Shown: positions 39,156 to 50,115, numbered from the stretch's first letter. The stretch: 54,168 nt of DNA from Kiritimatiellia bacterium (GCA_017406465.1 JAFQYM010000026.1:1-54168), one strand, 5' to 3'. The notes: generated by a model not told the origin, from the letters alone. Numbers and translations: made by a program.

Positions 39156-41852
39156 TCATGCGAGAGAGACTCGTTTGCGCAGTATCCACTCGGCGGTAAG
39201 AAGTCCTATGATGATGAGGAATAGCGGCGGCAGGCACCAGAGATGGAACTCCACGCGGTCTGATATGCGCTTCGAGCCGCCGCCGAAGTCGCTGTTGAGG
39301 GCGATATACTCGGAGGGCGTGAGGACCTTTCCCCCTGTTGCGGACGCAACGCGCTCGACATGGTTGCGCGTCGACGTAGTGTCGACCTTCTCCGCGGGCT
39401 GCTTCGCCGTGACCACGACGAAGCTTGTCTTTAGCTTTTCCGCCGGATAGCGGCGACCAAGCATCTCCTGCGCCTTGGGGCAGTCAAGCCGCACCTCGTA
39501 GAGGCCAGGGGTCGTGCAGCCGTGTATCTCGACTTCGTAGAGCCCGTTGGAGTCGGGGCGCTTCTTCGCGTTGAACACGGACATGCGCGCACCGCCGTTC
39601 GGAACTCGGACGAGGATGCGCGGATCGAGGCCGTCGATTCCGTTGTGTTTCTCGTCGAGGAACCTCACGAGCGCCTTCACAGGTTCGCCGGCGCCATATC
39701 TAAGCTGGTCGGTGCCGAGTCGGACGTACATATTGCCGCTTCTGAGCTTCTCGCCAGCGCCCCAGCGCATGATCTGTCCCCAGAACCTGTGGTGCAGCTG
39801 GTCGCCCGTCTTCGAGCGGAGACGCCACATCGAGTCGGTCATAAGCATCAGGACTTTGCCCTTGCCTTTCGCGCCGGCCACGACGAGCGCGTTGCGCCCC
39901 TGCTCGCCGCGCATGTCCTCGAGACGCTTCAGGGCGGCCTCGGGATCTTCCTCAATCGTAGCGGCGATCGACTCTGCGACTGCGCCGGCGACCTCGGAGC
40001 CCGACTCCTTCTTCGTCTTCGCGTAGGCAAGGATGTCCGCGCCCGGCTTCACGCCCGAGATAGGCAGCCGCCAGTGGAAATCGGGTATCTCGGCCCAGAT
40101 GTCCTCGTTCTCGGACGACGACGAGCTCTGGTTCATGACAGGGTGGCCGCGTCCCGCCGCCGCAAGCTGGAAGACGAACGCATCTTCGGGCGCGACACGG
40201 CGGCTCTGCGGCGACGGCTCGTATTCTATCGGCATCAAGTCGCGGAGCTTCTGGTTCGTGATGGAGTACGGCATGTACTCCGAGCCGGAGATGAGGACGA
40301 GCAGCGCCCCGCGGTCCTCGACGTTGTACCTGAGCTGCTCTATAACGTCTTCGGTCAGCACGTCTTCACCGATGTCGCCCACTATGATGACGTCGAACTG
40401 GCGCCAGTCGTTGTCCTGTATCGGCCACCCGCCCGCCTCGGACTGCCCGAACGGACGCGATGCACTCGCATATTCGAGAAGCTTCGGCTGTATGCCGTAG
40501 ATTGAGTCAGGATGGACGAGCCAGTCCTGCAGGTGCACCGACTTGTCGCGACCGTAGAAGAGGTTCCTTAGGTATCGGTATTCCCAGCGCGGGCGGCCGT
40601 CGACGAGAAGGACGTTCACGCGGTCGTCTGAGACTGCGACTTCGAGCTGGCGGTCGTTGTTGTCCTCGAAAAGCTCGCCATCCAAGTGCGTCACCGAGAA
40701 GTTGTAGCTGTAGACCCCCTGGTCCTTCGGCACGTCGGTGAACTTGAACTCCTTCGACCAGTCGTCGCCCTCTACGGTGAACTCCTTCTCGTCGAGCTGC
40801 CCGCTCTCGTTGGTGAAATGGAGCTTCGCCTTGCGCCCATTGGCGCGCGTCGCCGCAACGCGCACTGTGAAGCGCACCTTGTCGCCGAGAAAGACGGACT
40901 CGGGAGAGTCGGCGGTCGCTATCGCGAGGTCGAACGGCTTCACGCTGCCGCCGACAAGCACCGTGGAGACCTGGATGCCGTATCCGCCGAGCTTGCGGGA
41001 GATCGACTCGACACCGGCGTCTCCGTTGTGGATGCCGTCGCTGAAGATGATTATCGAGGTAATCTCCTCGGCGGGGACCTCCTTGATCGCAAGTTCGAGC
41101 GCCTTGGTTACGTCGGTGACCGAGCGGAAATTCTCCTCCTTTGCGTCGACCGGCTTCTCCTCGCCGATCGACTCGTCGCGCAGGAGCCCATTTCCGAACC
41201 TGAAGACGTCGACCTCGTACTTGCGGGCGGTACGCTTCAGGAAGCTGTTGTCGCCACCGGCGGCGAGGAGACGCCTAACCATCTCCGCGCGCGTCATCCC
41301 GCCGTCCGGGAACTTGTCGAGCTTGAGGGCGGAGACGATGTCCTTCTTCTCCGCATCCGTAAGGAGCGTGTCATTAAAGTGCATCGACGCGGAATCGTCG
41401 ACAAGCACGAGGACGCGCTCCTTCACTGTGCGTTCGCGTTCGCCTACGATGATCGGCTGCATCAGGACAAGGAGCGTGACAGCCACAGCCGCCATTCGGC
41501 ACGCGACGAGAATCTTCGCAGTCCGCGGCGGAACACGTGCGCATTCGTGGCCGTAGAAGGCGCTAACGGCCTCGATTGCGAAAGCACCGAGGACTGCCGC
41601 GAAGAACAGCGACCAGGGCGTCGCGAGGAACATCATGCGACCGAGAGTCTGCAATACGAGCCAGCACGCGATCGTCCCGAGCGGCACGCTCAGAAGCCCC
41701 CTGTACCATACGTTGAGCTTGTTCGCGGCAAAGCGCTTCACCGCCATATGGCAGACGACCCACGCCGCCACGCCAAATACGGCCAGGAGCGCGATTATCC
41801 AAAGCGCCATCGATTCGGGCAGGAGGTCCGTGCGTATTACGTTCTGATCCAT
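39156..41852 (-). CDS. VWA-domain and glutamine-amidotransferase-like membrane protein
   Basis: 898 residues. N-terminal membrane helices (about 15-35, 52-90, 115-140) are followed by a VWA domain with MIDAS motif DDSASM and IIIFSDGIHNGD, a beta-rich segment, then a GATase1-like fold (VNVLLVDGRPRWEYRYLR, FDVIIVGDIGEDV, LLVLISGSEYM), and a C-terminal helix (WCLPPLFLIIIGLLTAEWIL). It is common in PVC aerotolerance-type operons next to BatA. Its start overlaps the end of the batA-like gene by 16 bp. Confidence 0.85.
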   Translation of the reverse strand: MDQNVIRTDLLPESMALWIIALLAVFGVAAWVVCHMAVKRFAANKLNVWYRGLLSVPLGTIACWLVLQTLGRMMFLATPWSLFFAAVLGAFAIEAVSAFYGHECARVPPRTAKILVACRMAAVAVTLLVLMQPIIVGERERTVKERVLVLVDDSASMHFNDTLLTDAEKKDIVSALKLDKFPDGGMTRAEMVRRLLAAGGDNSFLKRTARKYEVDVFRFGNGLLRDESIGEEKPVDAKEENFRSVTDVTKALELAIKEVPAEEITSIIIFSDGIHNGDAGVESISRKLGGYGIQVSTVLVGGSVKPFDLAIATADSPESVFLGDKVRFTVRVAATRANGRKAKLHFTNESGQLDEKEFTVEGDDWSKEFKFTDVPKDQGVYSYNFSVTHLDGELFEDNNDRQLEVAVSDDRVNVLLVDGRPRWEYRYLRNLFYGRDKSVHLQDWLVHPDSIYGIQPKLLEYASASRPFGQSEAGGWPIQDNDWRQFDVIIVGDIGEDVLTEDVIEQLRYNVEDRGALLVLISGSEYMPYSITNQKLRDLMPIEYEPSPQSRRVAPEDAFVFQLAAAGRGHPVMNQSSSSSENEDIWAEIPDFHWRLPISGVKPGADILAYAKTKKESGSEVAGAVAESIAATIEEDPEAALKRLEDMRGEQGRNALVVAGAKGKGKVLMLMTDSMWRLRSKTGDQLHHRFWGQIMRWGAGEKLRSGNMYVRLGTDQLRYGAGEPVKALVRFLDEKHNGIDGLDPRILVRVPNGGARMSVFNAKKRPDSNGLYEVEIHGCTTPGLYEVRLDCPKAQEMLGRRYPAEKLKTSFVVVTAKQPAEKVDTTSTRNHVERVASATGGKVLTPSEYIALNSDFGGGSKRISDRVEFHLWCLPPLFLIIIGLLTAEWILRKRVSLA

Positions 41853-44665
41853 GATCCCTCCGTGTCGATTATGTCGCCTGTGCGCCTGTTTATCGCGATC
41901 CAGCGCGCGATCGCGGGCTCCGCGACGAGGAACAGGAACGCGACGAACGCAAGGACGCGCCAGACCTCCTTGCCGAAGCTCTGGCCGCCAATCGCCTTTA
42001 TGACGTCTTCGTCCTTGATGGCCTGGGATATCTGGACATAGTTGCAGAGATCGGACAGCTCGTTCTGCGTGATCGCCGTCATAGTCGATTCCTCGACTCC
42101 CGACGAGACCGTGAAGCGTATCTTGCCCTCGAAGTCAATAACGCCGCGGCAAGTATCCTTAAGCAAGTCTGGGATGGTGTTTACGGTGTATACGCCGGGG
42201 ATGACGCTCCTGGTTATGCGAAGGAACAGCCCCTCGTCTCCCTGGAACATCTCGGCGTAGAACGTCTCGCCGTGAGGATCGGACATCTCCACGACCTCGC
42301 CCGCCCCTTCCACGCCGGCAGCGCTCGTAAAGAAGACCGAAGACGGGACTTGCCCGCGATTGCCGTTCGGCATCTGCCATTTGAGCGAAACGAACGCACC
42401 TCCGCCGTCCTCCTCGAAGCGGCCTTCAATGGCGTAGGGCTTGTCCTTTTCAAGCTTGACGGACGATTGCGCACGAACATCCTTGCCGCCGATCTTGAGC
42501 CAGAAGCGATCGTCCACATCCCACCAGAACTTGTAGTTGCCCGTCTCGGGAACCTTGATTACGCCGCGCCAGCGCGCGGACCAGTTGTCGTTGGGGATTT
42601 CCTGCAGCGGCCCGCCGCCGCCCCAGTTGAACGCGATGTTCTTGTCGACGCGCGAGACTGGCTTGCCGAGGCAGCCGATCTTCGGGAAGTAGTACCCCAT
42701 GATGCCCGACTCTCCGGACACCTCGGTCCCGGCCGCGCCGCTCGCGACAAGCAGGGTAAGCCCTTCTGCGGGGCGGACGTCGAGCGAGACAGACGCAGGA
42801 CGCGCAAGAGAGTAGGCAAGCTCGTGCACCATCGGCACGAACCCGCGCTTCGAGACGAGACCCGAAGCCACGTCGAAGAGAGCAGCCGTCTCGACCACCA
42901 TGCCGCGCCCTAAGTTGTGCGTGATGGCGAACGGAGCCCCGTCGGCGAGCTTCGCCACCACCACGGCGTTCGACGACCATCCTTCGCCGAAGTCCATCAC
43001 CCTCTCCGGCGTCGCGGAGCCGAGGTCCGTGCCGGTGCGGAACCTCGCGAACATCTCGCGGAAGCCGTCGGGATCGAGCGCGGACTCGTTCTTGCGCCAC
43101 TTGCCGAAGGGCGCTGGGAGAACCTTCCTGCCTTCGAACTCCCATTCATCGAAGAACTTGCCGTCCATCCCTGGCGAAGGCATGACGAGAAGCCCGCCTC
43201 CAAGCGAGACAAACCGCGCGAGCGCGTCGCGCGTCTCGTCGGAAAGCCGCCTGACGCCGGCGAGCACGACTGCGGAAAACCCGCCGAAGCCGCGGCGCCT
43301 GCCGGCGGTCGTCACGTCCTCGACAATTGTCTCGAGAAGGAATTCCCTGCCCTGCGCCTCTCCCGTGAGAGCCGCCATCTCGGGACGGAGCGCAAGCCCC
43401 GTGTAAGTTGCGGAGCGCTTCATCAGCGGTGCGCCCGGGCTGCCTTCTACGAGAAGGACCCGCAGGCTGTCGAGAACCGGCATCGCGTACTTGTAGACAT
43501 CGTCGGCGGGCAGGTCATCGCCAGAGTCGACCTTCGCCGAGACGATTGTGCCGCCGGGCTTCTTGAAGCGGTGCGTGAACGTAAAAGTCTGCGATTCGCC
43601 TGGCTCCAGCTGCCTCAGGTCGTGCGCCTTCTTCACTTCACCTTCGGCCGTGAGCGACACGCCCTTCGGCGTCACGGCCTCGGTACCGGCATTGACAACC
43701 GTGACCTGGAGATTCACTTCGCGGTCGGTGCCGACAATGTCCCTCGAAGGGCGCACGGCGCCGACGGCGAGGTTTCTCATGGAGGTGGGAAGCGGCAGTG
43801 TGCGCCACGTGACTATCGGCTGGGTCTTGAGCGACGAGAAGACGCGCCCTATGGTCTTCCAGCGCTCCTTGTCCTCAAGCTGCCATCCGACGGTCTGGCC
43901 GTCTCCGACGATGACAATCTGCTTGACGGCGTTGTGGCCTGCGGCGAGAGTGACCGCCGCCGCAGTGAGGTTGCCCGCGATCTGCATGGTGCCGTTCGCA
44001 ATGTAGAGGCGGTCGAGCGTCGAGAGGATCACGCGCTTGTCTGCGATCGGCACGGGGTTCATCACCTGCGGAACGGGGCCGCCGATGATCACGGCGAACG
44101 ACGTGTTACGCGGGGCAAGCTCGACGTACTTCTTCGCCTCCTCTATCGCGCGCTCGAAGTTTGACTTCCCGTCGTTCACGATCGACATCGAAGCGGATCC
44201 GTCGATTATGAGAACGACGTCCTTTGTCGCACCAAGGCCGAAGCGCTTGAGGTTCAACTGGCGCTCAAACACGATCGTCGCTATCGACAGGACGAAGAGG
44301 AGAATGCCGAACGCCATCATGCAGAGCCGGTGCTTCGGATAGCGCCAGAGGGCGAACGAGATTCCTATCGCGACGATGGAGATGAGCATCATTGGCATCG
44401 TGACCGCCCACGGGACAGGAGAGTCGGGCCTCACGAACGGACGCGCGAACGCGAGCGCGAGAAGCCCCACCGCGAGGCAGCGGCTCGCAAGCAGGAGAAT
44501 GTCCTCGAGAAGCACCTTCCTCTTGCGCTTCTTCATCGTCTTGTCGAGGAACAGCCACGCGCCCCACTGGATCTTCCTCGCGTTCTTGCGGGTGAGGAGC
44601 TGGATGATGATCGGTATCGCGACGGCCGAGAGCGCGAAGAGCATCGCCATGTTTATGAACTGCAT
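41837..44665 (-). CDS. BatA-like VWA protein with an embedded PA14 domain
   Basis: 942 residues. The N-terminus is the BatA/aerotolerance-regulator motif (MLFALSAVAIPIIIQLLTRK, then LLLASRCLAVGLLALAFARP), with three helices. A VWA domain has DVVLIIDGSASMS (MIDAS), followed by beta domains and a GATase-like region (FSAVVLAG, LVMPSPGMDG). Residues ~657-780 (DNA 42326-42697) form a PA14 domain: GYYFPK, WSARWRGVIKVPETGNYKFW and VSLKWQMPNG, a carbohydrate-binding fold normally seen in adhesins and glycosidases. One helix is near the C-terminus. PA14 inside a Bat protein is unusual. Confidence 0.85.
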   Translation of the reverse strand: MQFINMAMLFALSAVAIPIIIQLLTRKNARKIQWGAWLFLDKTMKKRKRKVLLEDILLLASRCLAVGLLALAFARPFVRPDSPVPWAVTMPMMLISIVAIGISFALWRYPKHRLCMMAFGILLFVLSIATIVFERQLNLKRFGLGATKDVVLIIDGSASMSIVNDGKSNFERAIEEAKKYVELAPRNTSFAVIIGGPVPQVMNPVPIADKRVILSTLDRLYIANGTMQIAGNLTAAAVTLAAGHNAVKQIVIVGDGQTVGWQLEDKERWKTIGRVFSSLKTQPIVTWRTLPLPTSMRNLAVGAVRPSRDIVGTDREVNLQVTVVNAGTEAVTPKGVSLTAEGEVKKAHDLRQLEPGESQTFTFTHRFKKPGGTIVSAKVDSGDDLPADDVYKYAMPVLDSLRVLLVEGSPGAPLMKRSATYTGLALRPEMAALTGEAQGREFLLETIVEDVTTAGRRRGFGGFSAVVLAGVRRLSDETRDALARFVSLGGGLLVMPSPGMDGKFFDEWEFEGRKVLPAPFGKWRKNESALDPDGFREMFARFRTGTDLGSATPERVMDFGEGWSSNAVVVAKLADGAPFAITHNLGRGMVVETAALFDVASGLVSKRGFVPMVHELAYSLARPASVSLDVRPAEGLTLLVASGAAGTEVSGESGIMGYYFPKIGCLGKPVSRVDKNIAFNWGGGGPLQEIPNDNWSARWRGVIKVPETGNYKFWWDVDDRFWLKIGGKDVRAQSSVKLEKDKPYAIEGRFEEDGGGAFVSLKWQMPNGNRGQVPSSVFFTSAAGVEGAGEVVEMSDPHGETFYAEMFQGDEGLFLRITRSVIPGVYTVNTIPDLLKDTCRGVIDFEGKIRFTVSSGVEESTMTAITQNELSDLCNYVQISQAIKDEDVIKAIGGQSFGKEVWRVLAFVAFLFLVAEPAIARWIAINRRTGDIIDTEGSWIRT

Positions 44666-44668
44666 GGA

Positions 44669-45598
44669 CTACCTCCCTCCGCTCCGCCTGCGCGACAGGT
44701 ACTCGACGAGCGCCTTGTCGAACGGTATTTTAGTGTTCATCGGCGCGTAGTCCGCGCCTGTCTTCCTGACGCCGTCGCCGATCTTCTTGAGAAACGCGTT
44801 GACCTGCTCGAGGTAGCTCGCCCTGATCGACTTCGCGTCGATCATCATCTCGTCGGGCCCCTCGAGGTTCTCGAAATGGACATGCCCGTCAAAGCCGAAA
44901 GTAAGCTCCTCCTCGGCCATCACGTGAAGGACGACGATCTCGTGCTTGCGGTATGTGAAGTGGTGGAGCGCCTTTATGAGCCCGTCGGCGTCCGAGGTAA
45001 AGAGGTCGGAGATGACGATCACGAGCCCGCGAGAGGGAATCCGCTCCGCGATATCGTTGATGACCGGCGCGGGATCGGTCTCGCCGCCCGGCTTCGACTT
45101 GTCGAGGAACTCGAGGATGCGCCGCGTTTGAGACGCAGACGATTTCGCGGGAAGGTACTCGCGTATCTTCGTGTCGAAGGTGACTAGCCCTATTGCGTCC
45201 TGCTGGCCCGCGAACATGTAGGTGATGCCGGCAGCGAGATACCTCGCGTAGTCGAACTTGGTGAGCTTCTGTCCGTCGAGCTCGGCCGCAGCGTCGCCGC
45301 CGTAGGCCATCGACCCCGAGCAGTCAAGGAGGATCGTCGTGCGGAGATTCGTCTCTTCCTCGTACTGGCGGATGTAGAGGCGGTCTTTTCTGCCAAGCAC
45401 TTTCCAGTCGAGCGTTCTCAAGTCGTCGCCAGGCATGTACTGGCGATGCTCGGCGAACTCGACGGAGTTGCCCTTCTTGGGCGAACGGTGACGTCCGGAT
45501 ATGAATCCAGACTTCATCGTGCGCCCGAAGAACTCGCAGCGCGAAATGGTAGCCGTCGTCTTCGGCGGCAGCCACTTCATATATCCTGGACTTTTCAT
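44669..45598 (-). CDS. DUF58 (VWA-like) protein
   Basis: 309 residues. The DUF58 core is GRHRSPKKGNSVEFAEHRQY, PGDDLRTLDWKVLGR and a VWA-like MIDAS TILLDCSGSMAYGG. No membrane segment. In known operons it acts with the MoxR ATPase, which lies directly upstream. The two are separated by a 35-bp heptad array. Intact. Confidence 0.93.
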   Translation of the reverse strand: MKSPGYMKWLPPKTTATISRCEFFGRTMKSGFISGRHRSPKKGNSVEFAEHRQYMPGDDLRTLDWKVLGRKDRLYIRQYEEETNLRTTILLDCSGSMAYGGDAAAELDGQKLTKFDYARYLAAGITYMFAGQQDAIGLVTFDTKIREYLPAKSSASQTRRILEFLDKSKPGGETDPAPVINDIAERIPSRGLVIVISDLFTSDADGLIKALHHFTYRKHEIVVLHVMAEEELTFGFDGHVHFENLEGPDEMMIDAKSIRASYLEQVNAFLKKIGDGVRKTGADYAPMNTKIPFDKALVEYLSRRRSGGR

Positions 45599-45610
45599 CT
45601 CACCTTACAA

Positions 45611-45645
45611 CTGACTCCTGACTCCTATGCACTGACCCCTGACAA
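45611..45645. repeat. Five 7-bp units between moxR and the DUF58 gene
   Basis: CTGACTC, CTGACTC, CTATGCA, CTGACCC, CTGACAA: a heptad array, partly degenerate, filling the gap up to the moxR stop codon. Confidence 0.75.
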
Positions 45646-47043
<1,398 letters not shown>

Positions 47044-47065
47044 ACTCTTTTTCCTTGGGATTAAA

Positions 47066-48439
47066 TTACCTTGCCACGACCTTCGGCAGCTTTGCAAAGC
47101 TGCGCTCGAGGTCTTCGTCCGTCGGCTCGTAGTCGCTCAACGTTCCGTCGTTGAACGCCTCATAGGCCTTCATGTCGAAATATCCGGTGCCGGTGAGCCC
47201 GAAGAGGATCGTCTCCTCTTTCCCCTCGGCCTTGCACTTTAGCGCCTCGTCGATCGCGGCGCGGATCGCGTGGCTCGACTCTGGCGCGGGGAGAATTCCC
47301 TCGACTCGGGCGAACTGCTGGGCGGCCGCGAACACGTCGGTCTGCTTCACACTCACCGCCTCCATGAGCTTCTGGTCGTAAAGCTCGGAGAGAGTCGAGC
47401 TCATGCCGTGGAAGCGGAGCCCGCCGGCATGGCTCGGCGAGGGGATGAAGTCCGCGCCGAGCGTGTACATCTTCGCAAGCGGGCAGATGCGGCCGGTGTC
47501 GCAGTAGTCGTAGGCATACTTGCCGCGCGTGAACGACGGGCAGCTCGCGGGCTCGACGGCTACGATGCGGTAGTCCGCCTCGCCGCGCAGCTTCTCGCCC
47601 ATGAACGGCGCAATTAGACCGCCGAGGTTCGAACCGCCGCCGGCGCAACCGATGATCACGTCGGGCTTCACGCCGAGCTTCCTGAACGCGGCGCGCGCCT
47701 CGAGGCCGATGATCGACTGGTGCAGGAGAACCTGATTTAACACAGAGCCGAGCACATAGCGATAGCCAGGCGTCTTGACCGCCACTTCGACGGCCTCGGA
47801 AATAGCGCAGCCGAGCGAGCCGGTCGTGCCGGGATGCTCGGCGTTGATGAGACGGCCGACATCGGTCTCCATCGACGGCGACGGAGTCACGGCCGCGCCG
47901 TAGGTGCGCATAACCTCGCGGCGGAACGGCTTCTGCTCGTACGAGCACTTCACCATGAAGACACGGCAGTCGAGCCCGAAAAACGCGCACGCCATCGAGA
48001 GCGCCGTTCCCCACTGGCCCGCGCCCGTCTCGGTCGTAACGCCCTTAAGCCCCTGGGCCTTAGCGTAATACGCCTGCGCGACGGCTGAATTGAGCTTGTG
48101 GGAGCCCGAGGTGTTGTTGCCCTCGAACTTGTAGTAGATCTTGGCTGGAGTGCCGAGCGCTTCTTCAAGGAAATATGCCCTCACGAGAGGCGACGGGCGG
48201 AACATCCTGTAGAAGTCGCGGATCGATTTCGGTATCTTGAAAAGCGGCGTAGTCTCGTCAAGCTCCTGCGCGACCAGTTCGTCGCAAAATACGTGCGAAA
48301 GGTCCTCTGCCGTGCAGGGCGCCCCAGTCGCGGGGTTCAGGAGCGGAGCGGGCTTTTTCTTCATGTCCGCGCGCACATTGTACCAACATTCAGGCAGCTC
48401 GCTTTCTTCGAGATATGTCTTATATGGAATCGTATTCAC
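47066..48439 (-). CDS. trpB: Tryptophan synthase beta-like protein (TrpB2 type)
   Basis: 457 residues, GTG start with AAGGAG site. PLP lysine in NNTSGSHKLNSAVAQ, phosphate-binding loop CAGGGSNLGG, and FHGMSSTLSELY near the end. The ~35-residue N-terminal extension and overall length identify the TrpB2 group, which condenses indole or its phosphate ester with serine, and may work without TrpA. No trpA is nearby. Own promoter: TGGTATAAT (hexamer 48465-48460). Position before moxR suggests partly shared transcription, not a common function. Confidence 0.92.
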   Translation of the reverse strand: MNTIPYKTYLEESELPECWYNVRADMKKKPAPLLNPATGAPCTAEDLSHVFCDELVAQELDETTPLFKIPKSIRDFYRMFRPSPLVRAYFLEEALGTPAKIYYKFEGNNTSGSHKLNSAVAQAYYAKAQGLKGVTTETGAGQWGTALSMACAFFGLDCRVFMVKCSYEQKPFRREVMRTYGAAVTPSPSMETDVGRLINAEHPGTTGSLGCAISEAVEVAVKTPGYRYVLGSVLNQVLLHQSIIGLEARAAFRKLGVKPDVIIGCAGGGSNLGGLIAPFMGEKLRGEADYRIVAVEPASCPSFTRGKYAYDYCDTGRICPLAKMYTLGADFIPSPSHAGGLRFHGMSSTLSELYDQKLMEAVSVKQTDVFAAAQQFARVEGILPAPESSHAIRAAIDEALKCKAEGKEETILFGLTGTGYFDMKAYEAFNDGTLSDYEPTDEDLERSFAKLPKVVAR

Positions 48440-48459
48440 AGACTTCTCCTTATGATAAA

Positions 48460-48468
48460 ATTATACCA
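48460..48468 (-). promoter_or_regulatory. Extended -10 promoter of trpB
   Basis: TGGTATAAT on the minus strand, 20 nt before the GTG start, with AAGGAGAA as ribosome-binding site. Confidence 0.65.
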
Positions 48469-48482
48469 AAAACAGCCCTGCT

Positions 48483-49061
48483 CTACACAGGGATTTTTGC
48501 GTCAAATCCGTTGTATGCGTTCATGGCCTTGTCGGGTCCTTCCGAGATGACGGAAGCCACCGCCTTCGAAGCCGCCTCAACGACGTTGTTCATGACTGCG
48601 CGCGTCTCGGGATCGAACTTCCCGAGCACATGCCCGACGACATTCGACTTGTCCTTGCCGACGCCGAGCTTAATACGCACGAATCCCTGCGTGCCGAGGC
48701 GCTCGATTATGTTGCGGATGCCGTTGTGCCCGCCGCAAGAACCCGCCTTGCGTATGCGGAGCTTCCCAACGGCGAGGTCGATGTCGTCCTGGACTACGAC
48801 AAGGTCGGCCGCAGTCGCGTTGTGGTACTTCACGACAGGCGCGACAGACTCGCCCGAGAGGTTCATGTAGGTCTGGGGCTTTACAAGAAGCACGCTCTGG
48901 CCCGCAAGGGTCGCCCGCGTCATAAGGCACTTGAACTGCCGCTTCTCCTCCCAGTCCGCACCGCACTCTGCGGCGATGCGGTCAACGACTTCGAACCCTA
49001 CCGAATGCGGAGTATTCGCGTACTGCGCACCGGGATTCCCAAGTCCGACTACGACCTTCAA
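48483..49061 (-). CDS. pth: Peptidyl-tRNA hydrolase
   Basis: 192 residues. KVVVGLGNPG at the start, catalytic His in NTPHSVGFEVVD, KPQTYMNLSGESV, QDDIDL and GGHNGIRNI, all canonical for Pth, which recycles peptidyl-tRNA. No ATG is available: the only start in frame is TTG at 49061, inside an 8-bp repeat array, with an AAGGG of the array as ribosome-binding site. A stop codon lies just upstream in frame. It follows prs in the same direction. Confidence 0.93.
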   Translation of the reverse strand: MKVVVGLGNPGAQYANTPHSVGFEVVDRIAAECGADWEEKRQFKCLMTRATLAGQSVLLVKPQTYMNLSGESVAPVVKYHNATAADLVVVQDDIDLAVGKLRIRKAGSCGGHNGIRNIIERLGTQGFVRIKLGVGKDKSNVVGHVLGKFDPETRAVMNNVVEAASKAVASVISEGPDKAMNAYNGFDAKIPV

Positions 49062-49120
49062 CCCTTCAACCTTTCAACCCTTCAACTTTTCAACCTTTCA
49101 ACTTTTCAACCTTTCAACCT
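49057..49120. repeat. Eight 8-bp units filling the prs-pth gap
   Basis: Eight units of TTCAACYY/TTCAACTT run exactly from the prs stop codon to the pth start. On the coding strand each unit supplies an AAGG-like site and a TTG codon, in alternating frames. One unit more or less changes which TTG is in frame with pth. Confidence 0.95.
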
Positions 49121-50079
49121 TATTCATGGTTGAAAAGATCGTTGATCGACTCGTTCAGGTGCGTGCGGCGAATCGCCTCGCCGATGAGCGGCGCGACGGA
49201 AAGCTGCGTGAGCTTGAAGGGAAGCTTCGCGGGGTCAAAGCCCGCGCGGAGCGGAATCGAGTCTGTCACGACGAGTTCGTCAAGCTGGACTTCCTTCATA
49301 AGCCGTTCTACGCCCTTCTCGGTGAGCGGGAAATGGGAGACGAACGCATGAACCGACTTTGCGCCGTTGTCGCGGCACATCTTCGCCGCGGCGGAAAGCG
49401 TGCCGCCCGTCGCGGTCATGTCGTCGATCATGATGACGTCGTGGCCCTTCACGTCGCCGACGACGGAAAACGCATCGACCGTATCGCCGCCCGTGCGCTG
49501 CTTCGCGACGATCGCAAGACCGCACTTAAGCTTGCGGCTGTAGCCGTAGGCCGTCTTCGCCCCGCCCGTATCGGGCGCGACGACGATGGGGCTCGCCCAG
49601 TGCTGGTCGCGGATGTACTTGAGGATCACGGGCTCGGCCTTGAGGTGGTCAAGCGGGATGTCGAAGAAGCCCTGGATCTGGTTCGCGTGGAGGTCCATCG
49701 CGATGACACGGTCCGCGCCCGCCTTCTGGAGCAGGTTCGCTATGAGCCGAGCGGTAATCGGGACGCGCGGCTGGTCCTTGCGGTCCTGGCGTGCATAGCC
49801 GTAGTAGGGGAGAATCGCCGTGATGCGAGCGGCCGAGCCGCGCTTCAGGGCGTCCATGATTATGAAGAGCTCCATGTACGCCTCGTTCGGCGCAGGCGAC
49901 CCAGACTGGATCACGAACACGTCGCGGCCGCGAACCGAGTCGATTACCTGGCAGAACGTCTCGCCGTCGGGGAAGTGCTTGATGTCGATCTTGTCGAGCG
50001 GGTGCCCGAGGTAGTTAGCAACCTTTTCCGCGAGCGGCAGGTTCGCCGTTCCGGAAAACACCATAAAGTCATTATTCAT
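49120..50079 (-). CDS. prs: Ribose-phosphate pyrophosphokinase
   Basis: 319 residues, full length. ATP site YYGYARQDRK, metal site VIAMDLHANQIQGFF, the KRT-like region VAKQRTGG and PRPP loop MIDDMTATGGT. It makes PRPP from ribose 5-phosphate and ATP. A leader with GAAAGGAAT and TGATATAAT precedes it. Co-directional with pth, a common bacterial pairing. Intact. Confidence 0.97.
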   Translation of the reverse strand: MNNDFMVFSGTANLPLAEKVANYLGHPLDKIDIKHFPDGETFCQVIDSVRGRDVFVIQSGSPAPNEAYMELFIIMDALKRGSAARITAILPYYGYARQDRKDQPRVPITARLIANLLQKAGADRVIAMDLHANQIQGFFDIPLDHLKAEPVILKYIRDQHWASPIVVAPDTGGAKTAYGYSRKLKCGLAIVAKQRTGGDTVDAFSVVGDVKGHDVIMIDDMTATGGTLSAAAKMCRDNGAKSVHAFVSHFPLTEKGVERLMKEVQLDELVVTDSIPLRAGFDPAKLPFKLTQLSVAPLIGEAIRRTHLNESINDLFNHE

Positions 50080-50106
50080 AAAGTCATTCCTTTCAGCAAT
50101 GTGTAT

Positions 50107-50115
50107 ATTATATCA
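50107..50115 (-). promoter_or_regulatory. Extended -10 promoter of prs
   Basis: TGATATAAT on the minus strand, 27 nt before the start, with AAAGGAAT in the leader. Confidence 0.6.

Noticed and set aside
40686..44164. Two plus-strand frames of 451 and 415 residues opposite the VWA and BatA-like genes
   Set aside because: Shadow frames of the minus-strand operon; composition is Arg/Glu/His-biased and no start context is present.
49057..49120. Short CRISPR-like array
   Set aside because: Units are 8 bp and contiguous, without spacers. The same reasoning applies to 4070-4118 and 45611-45645.
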